Origin: Phytohabitans houttuyneae
Lineage (GTDB): Bacteria > Actinomycetota > Actinomycetes > Mycobacteriales > Micromonosporaceae
NCBI RefSeq assembly: GCF_011764425.1
Contig: NZ_BLPF01000001.1
Location: 2,347,001-2,411,000, forward strand
DNA: 64,000 bases
Direction of reading: 5' to 3'
Below are positions 60,607 to 64,000 of this stretch, in pieces. The notes under the pieces are model-generated. The model was not told the origin of the DNA. It saw nothing but the letters and a program-made list of their open reading frames with translations, and did no database searches. The first letter of the stretch is position 1, and each line of letters opens with the position of its first letter. The translations under genes were made by a program, and so were the position numbers.

Positions 60607-62360
60607 GGACGGAGGGCTGGCCGGCGGCGGTACACGCGGTCAGGACGCTCCTGCGCCCCGGTCCGGTGCGGCCGGCGGCGGACTTTCCCACCGACCTGGA
60701 CCCGCACGCGCGGATCCGCCGGGTACGCGTCGGGCGGCGGGTCTTCGTGGCGAAGTCGTGCCGGACGCCGGCGGCCCGCGAGGAGCGGCGCCGGGCGCTG
60801 CACGCGCGGCGGCGAGCCGGTGCCATCCGGGTGCCGGGCCTCGGTCCGCTGGTGGTAGTGGTGCCCCAGGTCGTGACGCTCGCCGGCAGCACGGCCGCCC
60901 TGATCACACCGGATCTCGGCGAGCCGCTCAGCAAACGCTCCGACGCCGCACGCCTCGTACCGGTGAATGCCCTTCGGGCGACCCTGGCGGCGCTGCTGGC
61001 GGCCGGTGTGGAAGCGCCCGGCCTGGTCCCGCGAAACTCCTTCCTGATCGGACCGGCCCTGCATGTGATCGACTGGGAGGACGCCACCTTCGACCCGGTC
61101 GCCGGTCCGGACCCGGTCACCACCGCCAAGTGGGACGTGGGATGGTCCGACGTCTACCGCACGGATCCAGGACTGCGGTACAGCCTCGCGGGCGCCGCAA
61201 CGGACGCCGTGGCGCTGGACGGGTTCGAGACGACGCTGGGTCACCTGCTGGAACAGCCCACCTCGGCGCCGCGCCTGCGGGCCTTGGGCGTGCACCTCAC
61301 CCTCGCCAGCGAGCTGAACACACCGGCGCGGACCCGCGTGACACCGGCCGTGCTCGGCCACCTCGCCGACGAGGTTCTCGCCCCGGCGCACAGCGTGTTC
61401 CACACCGCGCTCACCGCCGCCGTGCGCCTGCGGTCGGGTGAACCCGCGTACGCCGCGCTTGTCGACAGGCTGTGGGGTCGCGTCGGGAGCGCGGTCGAGT
61501 CGGTCCGCCGTGGCGGTTCGGCCGAACGGGACTGGCTGCGCGCGCTGGTGTTCGCCGCGGACGCGGTCCAGCCGGATGCCGACCGCCGGGCGCCGGCCGG
61601 CCTCGACGCGACCGCGCGGCAGTACGCCAGGCTCGGTACCCGGATTGGGTGGGCCGCCGGCCGGCGGCGAGCCGAGCTGGCCGAGCGGCTGACGGTGGCC
61701 ACCTGGCAGCTGGTGGCCGCCGCCTTCGACCTGCGCCGGCTCCAGCTGATCCTGCGCGGCTCGCTCGCACAGGGCATGCTCACCCGGCGAAGCGACGTCG
61801 ACTTCGAGCTCAGCTCCCCCGAGCATCCGGACGGGCACCGGGCCGCCGAGCAGCTCGTGATCGACATCCTGGCCGCGCTCGGCTGCCCCGCGGAAGGTTC
61901 CGCGAGCCGGCCGGTCGAGGTGGACCTGCGCGCCGGTCCGGTCCACCGTGACCTGCACGAGTGGATGGAGCTGCGCAGGGCCGGCTCGCGACGCCACGAC
62001 CCGGGTTGGCTCGGCCCCGTGCTGGGCCAGGTCCCGAACGGGTTCGACCTCGGCTCGCGGAGCACCTACGAGCGCGCGGGCCGCACGCTGACCGGCAAGG
62101 GACTCTGGTTCGAAGCGCGGGCGGTGCTCGCCCGCCTCACCTTCCCCACCGGCGACGTCCCGCCGGTGCGCCTGCCGGACCAGGTCGCGGCGCTGTCCAC
62201 AGTGGTCGGCCGCCGGGACGCCGAGCGGGTGGCCGCCCTGGTACGGACCGCCTTCGACCTGCGCGAGCGCACGCACGTGGGCGCCGGTGAACTCGCCGCC
62301 CTGGCCGGCCGGATCGATGCCGTGCGCCAGCGCTTCGGCCTGCCCGGGACCCGGCCATGA
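60603..62360 (+). CDS. Kinase-like/nucleotidyltransferase fusion
   Basis: 585 residues. The N-terminal half looks like an aminoglycoside-phosphotransferase remnant (PRNSFLIG then HVIDWEDATFDPVAGPDPVT), but the HxDxxxxN catalytic loop is replaced, so kinase activity is doubtful. The C-terminal half has a polymerase-beta-type nucleotidyltransferase motif: Gly386-Ser387 in LRGSLAQGM and Asp398/Asp400 in SDVDFE. It could attach a nucleotide to a product or to tRNA/sugar, or give resistance by nucleotidylation. ATG overlaps the sulfotransferase stop and the end overlaps the carrier/thioesterase gene. Confidence 0.62.
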   Translation: MRTEGWPAAVHAVRTLLRPGPVRPAADFPTDLDPHARIRRVRVGRRVFVAKSCRTPAAREERRRALHARRRAGAIRVPGLGPLVVVVPQVVTLAGSTAALITPDLGEPLSKRSDAARLVPVNALRATLAALLAAGVEAPGLVPRNSFLIGPALHVIDWEDATFDPVAGPDPVTTAKWDVGWSDVYRTDPGLRYSLAGAATDAVALDGFETTLGHLLEQPTSAPRLRALGVHLTLASELNTPARTRVTPAVLGHLADEVLAPAHSVFHTALTAAVRLRSGEPAYAALVDRLWGRVGSAVESVRRGGSAERDWLRALVFAADAVQPDADRRAPAGLDATARQYARLGTRIGWAAGRRRAELAERLTVATWQLVAAAFDLRRLQLILRGSLAQGMLTRRSDVDFELSSPEHPDGHRAAEQLVIDILAALGCPAEGSASRPVEVDLRAGPVHRDLHEWMELRRAGSRRHDPGWLGPVLGQVPNGFDLGSRSTYERAGRTLTGKGLWFEARAVLARLTFPTGDVPPVRLPDQVAALSTVVGRRDAERVAALVRTAFDLRERTHVGAGELAALAGRIDAVRQRFGLPGTRP

Positions 62361-63412
62361 GCGCGGATCCGATCGCGGGCCTCCTCCTCGACGCCTTCCG
62401 GGACGTCATGTGCTACCCCGAACTGCGCACCGACGAAAACCTCTTCGAGGCCGGCTGCACGTCGCGGATGGCCATGGAGGCGATGGGCCGGGTGCGCCGG
62501 CACGGGATTTCGGTGGACCTGCGCGACATCCTGGAGCGGCCGTTCGTCGAGCAGTTGGCACGGCACGCGGCCGAGGAGGTCATGTTCGACGGCCGGATGT
62601 GGGCGCCGTTCGACCTGTCCGGCCGGTTCGTGCCGATCAAGGCGCACGGAACCGGCCAGCCGCTGGTCGTCGTGCACCCGGCGATCGGCGAGCCGCTGTC
62701 GCTGTGGAACCTGGGAGTCAGCGACGTGCCGTGCCCGATCCTCGGCGTACGCGCCGTCGGGCTGGACCCGGGCGAGCGCCCGCTGGCCCCGATGGAACGG
62801 ATCGCGAGCCGCTACCTGGCCGACCTCGCCGCGGCCGGCATCGGCCACCCGCACCTGCTGGGCGGCTACTCGATGGGCGGCCTTGTCGCCCTCGAGATGG
62901 CCCGGCAGCTTGTCGAGGCGGGCCAGCCGGCCAAGCTGCTGGTCATCTTCGACACCGTCGTGCCCGAGCTGCGGGCCGACCACAGCCGCGGCCTGCTCGA
63001 CGTCGACCTGGCGCACGTCCGCCGGCACCGGCACGACCTGCTGCTGGGCGAGTTGCGCGGCCGGACCGGCCGGGACCTGCCCGCCGGGGCGAGCTACGCC
63101 GACATCCACGAGGCGCTGCGGCAGGAAGGGGTGCTGGAGCCGGCGACCACGCTGGACAGGTTCATCCGCATCCAGGAGGTGTGGTGCCACAACACGTACT
63201 CCGCCCTGCGGTACGCGTGCAGGCCGGTTCCGGTTGACACCGTCTACTTCCGCGGCACCCGGACCGGCGGCTCAGACCTGCAACGCGAGTACTGGGCGGC
63301 GCTGCAGCGCGGGCACATCACGTTCATCGATCACGCGGAGGACCACGACACCCTGATGCGCAGCCGCGCGGTCGGGCGGGACGTGGTCGAGCTGCTGGCG
63401 CGGTCGTCATGA
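62357..63412 (+). CDS. Carrier protein-thioesterase didomain
   Basis: 351 residues. Residues 1-75 look like an acyl/peptidyl carrier domain. ENLFEAGCTSRMAMEAMG contains Ser36 at the phosphopantetheine position, though the usual GGxS is changed to CTS. The rest is a type I-like thioesterase: GGYSMGGLVALEMA with Ser172, the acid in VIFDTVVPE and His in FIDHAEDHDTL. Such a free-standing pair would hold and then release an intermediate. No adenylation or condensation domain lies in the window. It overlaps both neighbours by four bases. Confidence 0.78.
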   Translation: MSADPIAGLLLDAFRDVMCYPELRTDENLFEAGCTSRMAMEAMGRVRRHGISVDLRDILERPFVEQLARHAAEEVMFDGRMWAPFDLSGRFVPIKAHGTGQPLVVVHPAIGEPLSLWNLGVSDVPCPILGVRAVGLDPGERPLAPMERIASRYLADLAAAGIGHPHLLGGYSMGGLVALEMARQLVEAGQPAKLLVIFDTVVPELRADHSRGLLDVDLAHVRRHRHDLLLGELRGRTGRDLPAGASYADIHEALRQEGVLEPATTLDRFIRIQEVWCHNTYSALRYACRPVPVDTVYFRGTRTGGSDLQREYWAALQRGHITFIDHAEDHDTLMRSRAVGRDVVELLARSS

Positions 63413-64000
63413 CCGCGGGATCGGTGGCGGTCATCGGCAGCGGCGGGTTTCTCGGCTCGCACCTGGTCCGCTCGTTGCGGGCCGCCCGCATCCGGGTGTC
63501 CGCCTTCACCCGGCACCGCCCCCTCCCACACGCGCTGCGGGCCACGACCGTGTTCTTCGTCGCGGGCTCGGTGACGCCCGCCACCGCCGAGTCCCGACCC
63601 GGTCTCGTCGCGGCCGACCGTGCCCTGCTCGACCGGGTGCTCGCCGCCGTGGGCCGGGCCACCGAACCCACCATGCTCGTGCTGGCGAGTTCGGGAGGGA
63701 CGGTCTACGCCCCCGACGCGCAGCCGCCGTACACGGAGCGGACCCCGGTGGGACCCGACACGGCGTACGGCGAGATGAAGCTCGCGATGGAGGGCGCGGT
63801 GCTCGGCTGCCCGTGGGTGCGGCCGGTCGTGCTGCGGTTCGCCAACGTGTACGGGCCGGGCGAGCGGGCCACCAAGGGACAAGGGGTGATCGCGCACTGG
63901 ATGGCGGCGCTCGCGGCCGGGCGCCCGCTGACCGTGTACGGCGATCCCGCCACCAGCCGCGACTACGTCTACATCGACGACGCGGTCAGCGCGATGATGC
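63409..64000 (+). CDS. NAD-dependent sugar epimerase/dehydratase (3' end outside window)
   Basis: The first 197 codons are present. VAVIGSGGFLGSHLVRSL is the Rossmann GxxGxxG motif. SSGGTVYA and TAYGEMK supply the catalytic Ser and YxxxK, and FANVYGPGERATKGQGVIAH the substrate region of GalE-type enzymes. It probably makes a sugar donor for the cluster glycosyltransferases. ATG overlaps the thioesterase stop, and the gene and cluster continue beyond the window. Confidence 0.85.
   Translation, partial: MTAGSVAVIGSGGFLGSHLVRSLRAARIRVSAFTRHRPLPHALRATTVFFVAGSVTPATAESRPGLVAADRALLDRVLAAVGRATEPTMLVLASSGGTVYAPDAQPPYTERTPVGPDTAYGEMKLAMEGAVLGCPWVRPVVLRFANVYGPGERATKGQGVIAHWMAALAAGRPLTVYGDPATSRDYVYIDDAVSAMM

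Overview
The window is 64 kb of very GC-rich, gene-dense DNA with many GTG and some TTG starts and long chains of genes overlapping by 4 bases (ATGA or GTGA). This is typical of a large-genome actinomycete. Micromonosporaceae is my guess from the style of the genes (inference only). No rRNA, tRNA, CRISPR array, insertion sequence or prophage was recognised.

Layout. (1) 1-5676: a methylated-amine or amino-acid catabolic locus. A FadR-type GntR regulator, an APC permease and a choline-kinase-like protein read leftward, and a dimethylglycine/sarcosine dehydrogenase-like flavoprotein reads rightward. A FadR-type palindrome lies between them. (2) 5669-12601: unlinked metabolic and regulatory genes: zinc-less alcohol dehydrogenase, GlxA-type AraC regulator, VOC protein, GT-C membrane glycosyltransferase, alpha/beta hydrolase and an ArsR-like regulator. 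A remnant of a secreted protein lies among them. (3) 12589-16985: an accessory island with a PLD-like membrane protein, a restriction-nuclease-like/HEAT-repeat protein and an unknown partner, ending at a cloverleaf of perfect hairpins. (4) 17110-22045: a PASTA-less Ser/Thr kinase, a PAS-GGDEF-EAL protein and a DUF574-type methyltransferase. (5) 22096-34294: a complete protocatechuate branch of the beta-ketoadipate pathway. A leftward operon (ABC importer, aldehyde dehydrogenase, pcaF) diverges from a rightward operon (pcaIJHGBDC-pcaR), with a promoter and a 34-bp palindrome between them. pcaH carries an apparent one-base frameshift. (6) 34928-36811: a small accessory island with a possible toxin-antitoxin pair, a RipA-like membrane protein and a nucleoside-deoxyribosyltransferase/TIR-like protein. 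(7) 36842-38903: a MarR-controlled drug-type ABC exporter with a perfect 21-bp operator. (8) 39519 to the right edge: an uncharacterised biosynthetic gene cluster of more than 24 kb that runs out of the window.

The biosynthetic cluster is the most interesting part. It holds homologues of all three enzymes that make beta-hydroxyenduracididine in mannopeptimycin biosynthesis: an MppP-like PLP arginine hydroxylase, an MppR-like acetoacetate-decarboxylase-fold cyclase and an MppO/VioC-like Fe(II)/2-oxoglutarate hydroxylase. A full-length arginyl-tRNA synthetase sits among them. Around this core are an amidohydrolase, a PP-loop amido/sulfur transferase, a fused chelatase-type AAA+/VWA protein, a citrate-synthase-like enzyme, an acyl-CoA-dehydrogenase-like flavoenzyme, two radical SAM proteins, two glycosyltransferases, a group II PLP decarboxylase, a sulfotransferase, a kinase-like/nucleotidyltransferase fusion, a free-standing carrier-protein/thioesterase and a sugar epimerase. 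My reading is that arginine is oxidised and probably cyclised, then loaded on a carrier protein and decorated with sugar and perhaps sulfate. The ArgRS would be either a resistance copy or a source of Arg-tRNA. No NRPS or PKS module is visible, so the assembly logic is unresolved.

Three coding frames (pcaH, the first glycosyltransferase, the PLP decarboxylase) each appear to lack exactly one C in a C-run. Either the consensus sequence has systematic homopolymer errors or these genes are really broken.
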